64,000 nucleotides of DNA from Trema orientale (Eukaryota; Streptophyta; Magnoliopsida; Rosales; Cannabaceae): contig JXTC01000451.1 in assembly GCA_002914845.1 (NCBI GenBank), positions 126,760 through 190,759 on the forward strand. Reading direction: 5' to 3'. Position 1 is the stretch's first letter. Every line of letters begins with the position of its first letter. Shown here piece after piece: positions 1 to 11,305 of the stretch. The translations under genes and the position numbers were made by a program. The notes under the pieces are model-generated. The model did not search any database. It was not told the origin of the DNA and was given only the letters and a program-made list of their open reading frames with translations.

Positions 1-1911
1 TGAGTGGTCACGAAAGACAATTCCAATTCCAATTGACTGGTCACCTGGGCGGACAGCGGCGTCAGTGTTCATTTTAATCATATCATGGGGGGGAGCTTCC
101 CAACATGCTACAGAGGTTGAACTGCTAGCGTCGAGATCGGTGTTACTTACTTTTGCAGATTTAAATTCGGACAGGAAGCCATATGCAAAGGGGACTAGAA
201 TTGAGATATTCTTCCTTGTCCCTCCATGGACTTGTTTGTTTCTCTCTGACCATAGACACCAAAGGAAGATGCAGATTTGCTCCAATAACTCGACAAAGAC
301 AAAGTTGAAAATGCCCATTAAGATATTTAGGACCTGATCAGTTAGCGAAGATTTAATTGACCCCCAAATTCCAGCTTCCTTCCATACTGCCTTGGCATAC
401 TCACAGGAAAAAAGGGCATGTGAACTAGTCTCTTCTTGGCCACAAGCAGAACACCAAGGCTGAACCAGAACTTGTCTTCTACTAAGGTTTGAGTAGGTCG
501 AAAGAGCATTATGAAAAGCACGCCAGGTAAACACGCAGATCTTAGGAGGAATGTTAAGTTTCCAGAGAGTTTTCCACCAGTGCGAGAGAGAGTAAGAACT
601 TGGCCCCAACAGATTCAAATTTTCATTCAAAAGAAGGTTATAACCACTTCGAACAGAATAAACACCTTTTTCATCATAGTGCCAAATCAGTTTATCCTCA
701 TGATTGAATATGCTCAAAGGGATAGATTGAACCAACTCTCTATCTAATGGCCCGAAGACATCATGTACTTTCCTCTCGTCCCAATTTCCATCATTTGAGA
801 ATAGGTCCTTAGCCCACAACTCTGTATTCAGAACATGGGAGATCGGTCGAAAAGAGACTGGACGTGGTAACCAGGGATCCACAAAAAGTCTAACTTTCTC
901 ACCATTCCCAATCCTCCATCTTAAACCTTTGCTCAGTAAGTCTCGACCCCAAAGTAGACTTTTCCAGAGATAAGACAAACCACGCTTGTCTTTGGCTTCA
1001 AGAAAATCACAATCACAGAAGTATTTACCCTTCAAGATGCGAGCAATGAGGGAGGTAGGATTCATAAGCACTCGCCAAGCTTGTTTTGCAACTAGCGAAC
1101 GATTGAAAAGTTCTAAGTCACGAAAACCTAAGCCTCCTAATATCTTAGGACGGCAAACCTTATTCCATCTTACCCAAGTCATTTTGCGATTATTAGAATC
1201 TGCTCCCCACTAGAACCGTAAAAAAATAGATTTTAACTCATTGCAAAAAGTGGTAGGAAGCTTAAAGACACTCATCACATAATTTGGAACTGTTTGGAGA
1301 TCTGCTTTGATTAGAACTTCTCTGCCTCCTGCTGAAAATAGTCCCCGATGCCATCCTTGGACCTTTTTCCATACTCTCTCCTTAATAGACGATAATGTTT
1401 TTTTCTTGTTTTTTCCAATTACCGTTGGTAATCCAAGGTAAGAATCGTGAGAATTACTGTTTTGGAGTCCCAGCATCTCTAAAGTAACTCTACGAGCAGT
1501 ATCACAAACATTTGGGCTGAAAGTTATAGCTGATTTCGTAAAGTTGATTCTTTGACCCCGAAGCTTTTTCATATGTTGAGAGAATACCTCTAATAGCAAC
1601 ACAATCCTCTCTACGAGCTCTAGAGAACACAATAGAGTCGTCAGCAAAGAATAAGTGACTAACTCGGGGACTACTTCTCCCACATTGCACACCCAGCAAT
1701 TTACCTTCAGATTCAGCCGCCTTAATAAGAGAAGATAATCCTTCAGCACATAGTAAAAATATGTATGGGGACAGAGGACACCCTTATCTAAGCCCATGAT
1801 AGAGGGTTTTGATTGTACAAATGTGTTTATATTTGATAGTTCTCTTCTTATCATATTACTTAAATTACAATTTTCTCCAACTTTCTCTGTAAAAGTAAAA
1901 AAGAAATGCAT
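1..1911 (-). pseudogene. LINE (non-LTR retrotransposon) ORF2 remnant: reverse transcriptase, zf-RVT and RNase H-like parts
   Basis: Reading the minus strand from 1911 down, I see the distal reverse-transcriptase domain: a damaged G-L-x-x-G block near 1790, the catalytic FADDS motif near 1645, then SYLGLPTVIGKNKK and the FSAGGREVLIKAD block near 1320. It continues past an in-frame break near 1210 into WGRDLLSKGLRWRIGNG (about 960-900), the zf-RVT-like segment with WRAFHNALS and CSACGQEE (about 525-430), and the start of an RNase H-like domain with MNTDAA near 80-60. At least one frameshift separates the FADD frame from its flanks, so it cannot be translated. The 5' half is absent (5' truncation is usual for LINEs) and the 3' end lies beyond the window edge. 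Family assignment is from recalled plant LINE conservation. Confidence 0.9.
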
Positions 1912-3955
1912 TTGGCCGTGAAAAAAAAAACCCTCTGCGGCATTAGAATATTATTATTGATCATTTGTACTTACCAAATGTAAAATGCTATTGTATGGTC
2001 CAATCTCGATGAAAATGAGACAATTGATCTATTGTACATAATGATACATTTTACATTTATGTGACTTACATCAATAATGGTAAACGTATGAATGATGGAA
2101 TGAATTATTGCATGAATTTAGACTCATTAGAGTCTAATAGCTAGATTGGCTTTGGTGGAATATTCAGCTGAGCTTATGGCATCTCCTGCCTCGAGGGTTG
2201 ACTATTGAGACAGCAAAAGTCAGAGCAAGATTTGCAGCTTCTGAAACTGCTTATAAACTATTCATGCTTTGATGAGTAAGAACATATTCGTTAAAGGCTG
2301 ATCTATTATATAATGCATTGATCTTGCTTCTTACAAGAATCACTGGTCTGAAACAAATGGAATAATTAATTTATGATGGCTAAGATTAATTCATGACTAT
2401 TCAAGTATTATTTCAATATTTATCAATATCTTATGTCTTAAGGGGGGAAAAAACTTGTGATCTACAAATTTTGTTTAATGCTGTCCAATGGATCCAATTG
2501 TCTATTAATATTTTGGCCTGGTGTTAATCTGTTGCTTTCCCTTGCTTTCTATTCATTCATCCATTTTTTGTTTCCCACAAATTTTTTTTTTTTTTTTCTA
2601 AATTGAATGAGTTAAAGACTATCAATCCTTTTCGGAATCGAGGATTTAAAAAAAAAAATGTCATTGACCTTCATTTTCATGGGTTTGTTTTGACTCCTTT
2701 ACACTATATAGGACATCAGAAATCAAAATATTCTTACCAGACACGATTAATTAACTAAAAAAGAAATATAATAAAAATAAAAAAGTATAAGAATTTTTTC
2801 ACCAAATCTTCTTGCTATTTTTGTATGTAAAAAATTGACCAAATTAGACAGATCGGTGAAATTTGTTTGATTTGTTAATCCAAAGATATATTTTTTTTAA
2901 TTTAAGAAAATCGAAACGATAAATTGAGCATTTTATTTTATTATCAGAATATTTTCACAATTACTCCTAATAATAATTGCTATTTCAAAAATAACCGTAA
3001 TACTATAAATAGGAATCACAAAACATGATTACATCTATTTAGTTCTTTAACGCAACGTATTTCATTTATTTTTTTTCAAAGATACAACCTTTTTTTATGG
3101 GCATTGTTTCATTTAACCTTTTTTTTTTTTTGAAGTATTTGTTTTATTTAACTAAAAGCATATAGTTTGCTTTACCAAAATTTACTAAACTAATTAATAA
3201 TCATCTAGTAACTTTGAGGATTGTAGTCAAGTGTGTTGTCCAAGTAATTGGTACATTAGTTTGGAGAACCTACCTCCAATATAATGTATTACCTCCCAAT
3301 TATTCCATGATTATAGGTGTGACTGAAAGTGACGAGTTGAAATTAAAAATACTTTATTCAAATTGATCAATGGTTTGGTAGGTTCAATGAATCCAATAGT
3401 GGCCTGTTGAGAATCGCAAGGCTTGTAGTTTATACTCTTAATATTTTTATTTATTTCTCTGAAGTATTTTTATTATGTCAAGCGTGATGGATGCCTTTTG
3501 AATTTTAAACTTGAGCGTGCTTAATTAGTCACACTTTATGCTTGGACGTGAAACATTAGATATTATATTTAACAAGTCAAATAGTTTGTGTGAATAATGA
3601 GAATATCTTAAACGCAAAATAGGTATATTGTAGTTGATAAATCATATTAAAAAAGATTCAAATTTGACTCTAGGGAAAATATATGAAAATGCACGTATAA
3701 AATTATTTTAATGATATTAGAATATATTGGAGCCCCCGAGTAGCCATCTAAGCGGGGGAAAAAAAAAAAAAAAAAGACACACCAACAAGAGAGAAAATGA
3801 AGCAGCAACAGAAAACTTTTGTGTGGTTGAGAAATTGTAAATTATTATTATCGTCTTAGTTTCTAATAAAGCGTTTTGCTTTCGTGTACACTGTACACCA
3901 AGAATGGCCTCTCGTCATCATTTTCAAATAAAGAAAACAAAACAAAATAGCTTCC
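1912..3955. other. AT-rich intergenic stretch, no gene seen
   Basis: No ORF with recognisable protein similarity on either strand. It contains homopolymer T/A runs. Around 3731-3776 there is a short GC hairpin (CCCCCG ... CGGGGG) followed at once by a 17-base A run, which could be the tail of a small retrocopy. Nothing else could be supported. Confidence 0.5.
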
Positions 3956-4177
3956 GTTGGCAAACCAACTGTCAACTTTTTTCTTTTTTTTTAAAAAAAA
4001 AGTGAAATTTAACTAATGACCACTATTTACTACAAATTTAAAGGAAAATAACACACACACTCTATCAAGATTTGAACTCCTGACCCCCCTAAACTCACAC
4101 ACACCTAAACTCACACACACATCCCTCAAACCTTGGACCAACTGAGCTAGCTCCAGTTGGCAACCAACTGCCAACTT
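3956..4177 (-). mobile_element. tRNA-derived SINE, copy 1, with target duplication
   Basis: On the minus strand the element starts near 4155 with a tRNA-like A box (TAGCTCAGTTGGT) and has a B box (GAGTTCAAATC) about 60 bases further on, the internal RNA polymerase III promoter layout of tRNA-derived SINEs. The body ends in an A/T-rich tail near 3980. It is flanked by a long imperfect duplication: GTTGGCAAACCAACTG (from 3956) and GTTGGCAACCAACTG (from 4156). The 3' half (ATTAGTTAA, TTTGTAGTAA, ATTTTCCTTT) matches the copy at 24958-25138, so both belong to one family. Confidence 0.75.
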
Positions 4178-4788
4178 AAACATATGTGATATGCAAGTAT
4201 ATTATTTTACAAGTAATGGCGGAAATTTTAGACCTTTGACAAATGTCTCTTTTGACATGTTGTTTTCGGCTATTCCATTAATGCAAGCTAGCAAAAGAGG
4301 GGCCAAAAGTTTGAAGGTTTGATCAATTAGGCTATGGACCACAACCCGCTGATCACATAATCCATAACGTTCATAATTTTCAGCCTTATTAACGATCATA
4401 TGGACCAACCACATAACTAGGAAGAAAAGCAATCTTCTATACCTAAAAACCAAGGTTTAATTTAGCATGTCTAATGCATTGTATGATATATTGTATTGTA
4501 TTTTAAGTTTCTTGTCTTTCTTAATATTGTCAAGTAATTATATAATAATAATCTTTCTTATTACCGATACGACATTTTGTTTTGTTTTGCTTTTTTTAAA
4601 ATTTTTGTTGGATTGGGTTGGGTTAAACTTAAGATTTTTGTAATGTAACTTATAGATATCAGTTTGAAAAAATTAAAACCCAAATTTGCTAGAAAAAATT
4701 CATTAACCCAAGCTTCATTAGATTAGTTTGGGTTGTATTGGACTGTCGGGTTGAGATGTTTTATATTTTATTTGTTTATTTTATTTTT
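4178..4788. other. intergenic, no supported gene
   Basis: An 83-codon minus-strand open frame (4453-4202) shows no motif or family resemblance I recognise and sits in ordinary AT-rich DNA. From about 4600 the sequence is rich in GGGTTGGGTT-type motifs that recur near 5160-5300, suggesting the edges of an old repeat. Confidence 0.4.
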
Positions 4789-5108
4789 TAATTGTAAAAA
4801 ATAGGCTTCAAATCTTAATTTTGTTATTTAACAATTATCATTTTTTTTAATTAATTTAATCCCTGATATGAAAACTATATACTAATTGTTAAAAATTCTA
4901 ATGACTGTATGCTCATATAAATTCCAACAACTAAAAATTTTCTTTTTTACAATTGTAAAAATAGGCTCTAAAATCCTAATTTTGTCATTAAATATCTAAC
5001 ATTTTTTGTTTAAGCAAATTTAATCATTGATATAAAAACTTATAGTCATACACCTTTTAGTTCTAACAACTATATATTAATATAAACTAACAAGTAAGAT
5101 TTTCTATT
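4789..5108. repeat. diverged tandem duplication, two units of about 155-160 bp
   Basis: Two neighbouring units (about 4789-4946 and 4949-5108) share the order ATTGTAAAAA - ATAGGCT - CTTAATTTTGT/CCTAATTTTGT - TTTAATC - GATATGAAAAC/GATATAAAAAC - ATTTTCT. They are bracketed by GGGTTGGGTT-rich sequence on both sides (4610-4750 and 5160-5300), so the block may be the middle of an old mobile element. No coding content is visible. Confidence 0.55.
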
Positions 5109-5635
5109 TTACTCATTTAATAAGCTAAATATATACACATTTTTCTTTTAATATGTGGGAAGTTCGGGTTGGGTTAAGTTGTTGGTTGAAAACTCCTCAA
5201 CCCGTTACACTACCTATTAGATTCGGTTTGAAAAAATCAACACCCATAAACCATGTATTTTTTTGCTTGGGCTGTTCTTTTCGGTCTGGGTTGAGTTAAG
5301 TTAAATTGTTCGGACGAGCAAGTTGATGTACATCTTAGCAAAAAGAGTTTGTTATGAAATATCTATAGTAACATATAGAAAAAGTAATGTACATTTGGAA
5401 GTGTGTATTATTCTGCCTGTCTTTCTTCTTTTATTATTATTTGTTTAATGTTTTAGCCTTTCATCTCAGCTTCACAATCGTATGCATTTGTAATTAAAGC
5501 ATATTAAGCACATTATTGTCTTTAGGACAATTTATTTGTTTTGGGCGAAGTCCAGTCCAGTTTTCCAGATGCCCCGATAGAGATGGGCCAGATGTACCTT
5601 ATGAGTATTTTTAAAGTTACTATAATTACTTAATT

Positions 5636-6412
5636 GGGGAATTCTACAACGGGAAAATGAAATTTTCTCTAACGTTATGGAAGATAATAAATGGATAGAA
5701 TTTAGCCAGTTGTTAAAAAAATCAGTTACATAGATTAATATTTTTTGCACTATGTTATTAACGCTTAAAAAAAACTTTTTTATTAACTCTGTTTGCCTGT
5801 TTCACGTCATGTAAGATTTTCTTTTTTTTTTTAAAAAAAATTAAGAGGAATTGTTGTGTTAAGTTGATTTGGATCACATTAATTGGGGGGAAAAAAAAAG
5901 AATCAAAGAAAGAAAGGATTTACACATGAAGTAGTTGATTTGGCCCACTTTTTTTTTTAAAAAAAAAATCTTACTTGGCTATTCTCTTATATATCCTAAT
6001 AAGATTGAAGCTCCTACAACAATTAAAAAAAATGCTATAGAAGAAATAAAGATGTAGGATTTCATTTTAGGGTTTCATTCAAGAAGAAATTGAATAAAAT
6101 AGGAGAATAACAAAATAAACCTTTTTTTGGTTTTTATTTAAATGTGGGCCAAACCAAATAAAACGCATAAAACATTTTTTTTTTTTTTTTAAAAGGGGCA
6201 CAAAAACAATTTAATGGAAAAACACCTAAACAATGGGAAAAAAAAAAAAAAACTAAATGACGTGAAAAAACGAAGAAGTTACAACAGAGTTAAAAACGTT
6301 GGTTTTTATAAGTGGATTTTTTAACAAATGGCCAAATTCTATCCACTTATTATCTTCTCTAAGGTTGGAGAAGATTTTTGTTTCCAAGTTATAGAATCCT
6401 CCTTAATTATTT
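5636..6412. repeat. long imperfect inverted repeat (foldback structure)
   Basis: The left arm (about 5636-5815) read on the minus strand matches the right arm (about 6270-6412) read on plus: AAATTCTATCCA, TTATTATCTTC, TAGAATTCC/TAGAATCC, and further in TTAACTCTGTT and TTTCACGTCAT. The central part is A/T runs without coding content. This fits an old foldback or MITE-type DNA element; I found no clean terminal motif or target duplication to classify it. Confidence 0.55.
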
Positions 6413-7262
6413 TGAGCGAAAAAAAAGTTAGAGAGGTAAAATTTTATTATCTCAAAATTTTTAATCTCCATTTAACTAATATTTTCCACACTGTTGTTAT
6501 TTAAATAACATAATAGATTAATGGGTACGTGCCTAAGCGTAAGCGTAATATTAATATTAGTATAATATAAATCTAAAAAAAATACATAGAAGAGGTGATA
6601 GATTCGGATTCACATTTGATCCAGTAGCTAAAGGTTTGCTTGGATATACTTTTATTTCGTGTTTTTTGTTTTTTAAATAACATGTAAGGTGAAGATAATT
6701 TAATTCTTTTTTGTTTTTTGTTTTTTTTAACCTTTCACGATAATTATTGAATATGTGTCAATAGAAAATATTCAAAGGATATGTATCATCTTATTAGAGA
6801 TTAGGGTCTCATAGTAAAATGATCAGATTTTGGATCCAATTTAGGTAAATATCCGTTTTTTAAATGTTATAGTAAAATGTGCAGTATATATATTTATATA
6901 CATAGTATAAAATATTATACACCAAGTAGATTAATCTATATTCTTAATACATTAACTGAAATTGGATATATTTATCTACCAAGTGCAAAATTATATATGC
7001 TTGAACATTTAGCTGTAAAATTTTAAAAGTGAATATTTACTTTATTAAATTTAAAATATTGATCATTTACTTAAATTTCTCTCGAGAGTATTATCTTATT
7101 ATTATTATTTCTCTTAGGCTTTTTATTCAAGATGTTTTAGCACAACAAGTTTGTTTAATTAGGCTTTTCGACTACAACAGTCAATAAATTGTTAGTCTAT
7201 TGTGTCTAATGACTGATTTAACCATATTCTAATTTTTTTTAATAATTTTATCATTTTGAAAT
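6413..7262. other. AT-rich intergenic stretch, nothing recognised
   Basis: No ORF or RNA gene seen. Includes scattered TATA-rich low-complexity sequence near 6880-6930. Confidence 0.5.
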
Positions 7263-7599
7263 AAATATTAAGGGCGCATCTATAGTAGCGCTTCCTAAAT
7301 ATAGCCTAAGTGAGGCCATATAATATCATCCATCCGATTTCAAACTAATGGTCCAGATTAAGCTCTAATACTATACAACTATAGAACAAAGCACACATGA
7401 TTGATCATTCTCCTTTCAATTCCTAAATTCTCTGGCAATTTCTAAACCCATTCGATCTCGCGCTTCATTCATCCTTTCTCCTTTTTCCCTCATTTCAATC
7501 CCATAGACCTTGAGCTCTAATATCTCTCGACATGTCCTTCATGAAACTAGAAGAGACCACCTCCTCTTGATCATGTCTTTTCTTTTGTTATAATTGTCT

Positions 7600-7830
7600 A
7601 AATATAAACAACGAGAGAAAGGCGCACAAGGCCCTAGTGCCGCAGTGTTGTTTAAATATAAACAATGAGAGAAAGGGCATTGCGCGGCTGCACAAGGCCC
7701 TAGTGCTGCAGCGCAACTAAGGCACTTAATGTGCCTCAAGCCCGAGAGTATTGTATAGCTGCGCAAGGCTCTAGTGCGGTCGCACAAGGCTCTAGTGCGG
7801 TCGCGCAAGGCTCTAGTGTAGCCGCGCCAA
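7600..7830. repeat. minisatellite inside the MULE: 21-bp unit x3 plus diverged flanking copies
   Basis: Three adjoining 21-bp units at 7761-7781, 7782-7802 and 7803-7823 share CAAGGCTCTAGTG. Just before them (7600-7710) a longer unit with ATATAAACAA, GAGAGAAAGG and CACAAGGCCCTAGTG is present twice. These GC-rich tandem units stand out from the AT-rich surroundings. The open frames crossing them on both strands are products of the repeat, not genes. Confidence 0.75.
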
Positions 7831-8849
7831 ATTCCAGAGAGGTCTGCATGGTCGCACAAGTTTCAAGCGTGACCGCACCACCCCCATTTTATGGAGAAGT
7901 TGCATTTTTTCTAGAACAGATGTTTTGAAGAGCCGTGTCTTTCTACAACAGACACAAATGTACATCAAAATGTAATAAAGAGAACATATTTGTGGACGAA
8001 AATTATTAATTAAAAAATTAATTTTCTGAGTTCTTTTTAGTTTTTCCAGAATTCAGAAGTATTCTTACTTCCAAATTCAAATTCTTTCATTTTTTCTTAG
8101 TGTAAGAACTTACTAAGATTTGTTATATCCTAGAAGTTATTTGTCTATGAATTCCCTTCAAGCAATAACGCTTTAAGGAAAACATATTTTTTACGTATCT
8201 CAAGCCTCCATTATTTTAATATTTTCCTAATACTTCTATAATGTTTCTGCAGAGATTACCAATACAAACAACAATTCCAAGATCAGAACTAGTTGTTAGG
8301 AGTCGTGTTAAAGTTAACATGGAGAAAGAGAGAGTAAACAACAAAAAACTTCACGGTCATTCTGAACTTCCGCAAATAAAATCTTTTGCTTTATGGGTAT
8401 CAAAATATAATTCAATTCACTTTTGACTCGCTTATAGATGCCATATCTAGCTGTCTCTGTAATATATATTCTTTTAATTAAAACAGAAAATTAAAATAAT
8501 AAGAACTATTTTATCCCGAAATAAGAAATATTTTTCATCCAGGCTTCAAGATATGTAATTGAAAAAATTTTTAGAAAAAATATAGGAACAAATAAAATTC
8601 AACAAAATTAAAGAAATTTCAAGAAATAGACACCCTTTTCCTTTGAATTTTCCAAAAGGAAAAAAAAAACGATCAAAGATAATCACATCAAAGCCATATA
8701 CATATGGTTTTAAAAAAAAAAGAACTTATCTGAAAAAGAACAAAATTGGGGAAAGCAAACTCATAGTTCTAAGCTCAATTGCAGACATATATCAATTGAA
8801 GATGTTGTGAGTAGAAAAATTATTCATCTTAAAATAGCACAAGTAGAAG

Positions 8850-9140
8850 TACAAGGTGTGCACCTTTACAGTAGTAATACATGTGTAGCTCCACAATAAC
8901 AACCTGTGCGCAGCTCCACAAGAGCAACATGTATGGAGCTACGCAATAACTACACGTATACAGTTACACAAACATGTGGATGTGGGTAGCTACACCAAAA
9001 GTAGCTACACAAGAGTAGCTATACGAGGACCCTATTCCATTCCCTCGCTATGATTAATAAAGTGTGTAGCTAGTCAGGTACACGAGCTATGTAGCTAGTT
9101 AACTGCACGAGTTGTGTATCTAGTCAACTACACTAGTTTC
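8850..9140. repeat. degenerate GTAGCTACAC-type tandem motif array inside the MULE
   Basis: Short motifs such as GTAGCTACAC, GTAGCTATAC, GTGTAGCTAG and CAGCTCCACAA recur every 15-30 bases through this interval. The spacing is irregular. No coding potential. Confidence 0.55.
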
Positions 9141-9240
9141 GCCTACCAAAGAGTGACACTTAAAAATTGGCTTGTGAGCTCAACTAGCAAACTTGTGAGA
9201 AGTACCTCAACTAAGTAAATACCAGCTATCTCCTTATCAT

Positions 9241-9370
9241 GAACGTGCACTTAAAAAAATATGCACCTCAAGGAAATGTGCACCTCGGAAGAACGTGCAT
9301 TACAAAAGACGTGCACCTCAAGGGACGTGCACCTCGAAGAAACGTGCACCTCGGAGGAACGTACACCTAG
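9241..9370. repeat. CGTGCACCTC minisatellite inside the MULE
   Basis: About seven diverged units of roughly 17-20 bp built on (A)CGTGCACCTC followed by AAGGAA, GGAAGA or GAAGAA. It follows directly on the GTAGCTACAC array and lies inside the transposon. Confidence 0.7.
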
Positions 9371-9716
9371 ACAAATTCTTGTGGAAAATGGATAACTCAA
9401 GTTCAAATTGGATACTTATCTTTTGGATTGAGATAATTCATTCAAGCTGAGATAATTCTTTCGAATTAAGCTAAATTATTCGAATTTTAATAATTAATTA
9501 AATATTATCTTCTAGATAAATATGCCGGCGGATACATGTATAGAGTTGTAATCGACTGTGATTCTCTTCTTATAAATAGATGTCTACAGTCACATTTTAA
9601 AACAAGTACACAAATACACCAGAGCTCTGTAACACTCTCTGATAATAAAAAAAAGTAGATGTAGGTCATCTTTTTCAAACTAAACCACTATAAAAATTGC
9701 TCTCTTTTTATTTTTC

Positions 9717-9791
9717 CATCAATAATTCTATAGAACTTGGCCAGATTTTATTTCCGTCAATAATTCTATAGAACTTGGCCAGATTTTATCT
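9717..9791. repeat. 38-bp tandem duplication inside the MULE
   Basis: The unit containing TCAATAATTCTATAGAAC and TTGGCCAGATTTTAT occurs twice head to tail with almost no divergence, which points to a recent local duplication. Confidence 0.85.
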
Positions 9792-10450
9792 GTGAATCTG
9801 TTCCCTTTTTTGTTAACAAAACCTCCGTCAACAGAAGAGAAGAAGTGATTGAAGATTTGGAGCAAGGCAAAGAAAGAGATTAGGAGACGTAGAGCGGGTC
9901 GAGAGAGAGACCTTGAAATGGAGGAGCCATGTGCAAGAGGATTGAGATGACTGCGACAATAGAGCCCAGTCGAAGTCTATGGCAACGCCACAAGGGGAGG
10001 ATCGAGCGTAAGAGCGGGAGGGTAGGGTAAAAACCAAAAGAGATATCACACGGCGAAGTCTCTTTCAATCCGGTGGAATGTGGTGGTCATAAGCCTATTT
10101 ATCATAATTCTATCTACACCCTACATTTGTAATCGACGGTTCATATTAAATGACCTCAGATAGGGCCATATTTGGGGAGCTTATTATAGACGTGCCCAAA
10201 TATTAATTTGATTTGTTTGTATACAACCTTTTAATTACGACTACAGGGAGGCGCGTGCCCGTTTTATACTAGTATATATACTAGAAGTTCATCGGAAGAT
10301 GCCAATCTTTGGTTACTATGTACATTAATTTTTGAAAAGAAAAAGAAAAAGTTCCATATAAGGCCAAAACAATGAACTTGGGCCCATTAACGGCCCAAAT
10401 AAACCTCACCCAAAAAAATCTCCAACCACACTCACTGAGTCACACGCTAC

Positions 10451-10468
10451 TCACGTGACTCACGTGAC
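10451..10468 (+). promoter_or_regulatory. tandem G-box/ABRE-like elements upstream of the peroxiredoxin gene
   Basis: Two perfect CACGTG cores, at 10452-10457 and 10461-10466, lie within TCACGTGACTCACGTGAC, about 125 bp upstream of the peroxiredoxin start codon. G-boxes are bound by bZIP and bHLH factors in light, ABA and stress responses. TGGGCC-type motifs are also present just upstream near 10380. Function here is inferred from motif and position only. Confidence 0.55.
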
Positions 10469-10530
10469 AGTCTCTTCTCCCAAAATCCCTCGTTGTCCCC
10501 TCCGCCCAAAATCCCAACCGAAACTCTCTC

Positions 10531-10536
<6 letters not shown>

Positions 10537-10561
<25 letters not shown>
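10537..10561 (+). repeat. (CT)12 microsatellite in the presumed 5'UTR
   Basis: An uninterrupted CT dinucleotide run about 30 bp upstream of the peroxiredoxin ATG. CT runs are common in plant 5' leaders. Confidence 0.9.
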
Positions 10562-10590
10562 GCCTTTCTCTCTCCTCCAAGCTCTCATCA

Positions 10591-11305
10591 ATGGCGGCCT
10601 CTCTCTCCATCTCAAGGCTCCTCACAGCTCCCACTGCTCTCCGCACCGCCGCCACGACCACCGCCTCTCTCTTCCCACCCAAGAAACTCCCTTCTCGCCT
10701 CTCTTTCACCCCCTTCTCCCTCAACCACCGCCACGCCCCCCCAAAACCACTCCGATTCTCCTCCACCACCGCCTCCAAATCAACCATCTCTGCCACCATC
10801 GCCGTCGGCGACAAGCTCCCCGAATCGACCCTCTCCTACCTCGACGCCGCTGGCGACGTCCAGACCGTCACCGTCTCCGACCTCACCAAGGGCAAGAAGG
10901 CCGTGCTCTTCGCCGTCCCGGGCGCGTTCACCCCGACCTGCTCGCAGAAGCACGTCCCGGGCTTCATCGAGAAGTCGGCAGAGCTCAAGTCCAGGGTCGG
11001 CGGAGCTCAAGTCCAGGGGCGTCGACACCATCGCCTGCATTTCGGTCAACGACGCCTTCGTCCTGAGGGCGTGGAAGGAGGACCTGAAGGTCAACGACGA
11101 GATCCTCCTGCTGAGCGATGGGAATGGGGACTTCACTAGGGCCATTGGCGCTGAGCTCGATCTGAGCGATAAGCCGGTTGGGCTCGGGGTCCGGTCCAGG
11201 AGGTACGCGCTCTTGGCCGAGGACGGCGTCGTTAAGCTCCTCAATTTGGAGGAAGGGGGTGCCTTCACCTTCAGCGGCGCCGACGATATCCTCAAAGTGC
11301 TTTGA
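10591..11305 (+). CDS. PRXIIE: peroxiredoxin-2E, chloroplastic (type II peroxiredoxin), frameshifted by a 22-bp duplication
   Basis: A thiol peroxidase that reduces H2O2 and alkyl hydroperoxides in the plastid stroma. Residues 1 to about 68 are Ser/Thr/Arg-rich and look like a transit peptide. The conserved body starts at VGDKLPEST (72-80). The peroxidatic cysteine is Cys117 in [17 protein letters not shown]; the resolving cysteine lies in [11 protein letters not shown] downstream. The C-terminal part ([36 protein letters not shown]) runs in another frame to the TGA at 11303-11305. The shift comes from a 22-bp near-perfect tandem duplication (10975-10996 and 10997-11018). Without it the length (about 230 aa) and intronless structure would match the plant PrxIIE family. 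As written, translation leaves the family after residue 135 and stops at 11139. Either the copy is inactive or the assembly is wrong here. Confidence 0.93.
10975..11018 (+). repeat. 22-bp tandem duplication within the peroxiredoxin coding region
   Basis: Two copies of a 22-bp unit containing GAGCTCAAGTCCAGGG lie head to tail; they differ at one base (position 6, A versus G). As 22 is not a multiple of three, the downstream frame moves by one, exactly the offset between the N- and C-terminal peroxiredoxin halves. Confidence 0.95.

Larger units (their letters stand above)
7263..10206. mobile_element. non-autonomous Mutator-like element (MULE), 2926 bp, with 9-bp target duplication
   Basis: The element spans 7272-10197. 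It is bounded by a perfect 9-bp direct repeat, AAATATTAA, at 7263-7271 and 10198-10206; 9 bp is the diagnostic target duplication length of Mutator-like transposons. Its ends form terminal inverted repeats of about 70 bp: left GGGCGCATCTATAGTAGC, right (minus) GGGCACGTCTATAATAAG, both continuing with AAATAT, GAGG(C/T)CAT and TAATAT. No transposase ORF is present, so movement would need a partner element. The interior contains three minisatellite blocks and a short GC-richer stretch (about 9830-10080) that could be captured host DNA, but I do not recognise it. No gene can be supported inside. Confidence 0.85.

Noticed and set aside
4202..4453. 83-codon minus-strand open frame with a hydrophobic start
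   Set aside because: No recognisable domain and no supporting exon structure.
8241..8426. 61-codon open frame inside the MULE
   Set aside because: No transposase motif or host-gene resemblance; too short to support.
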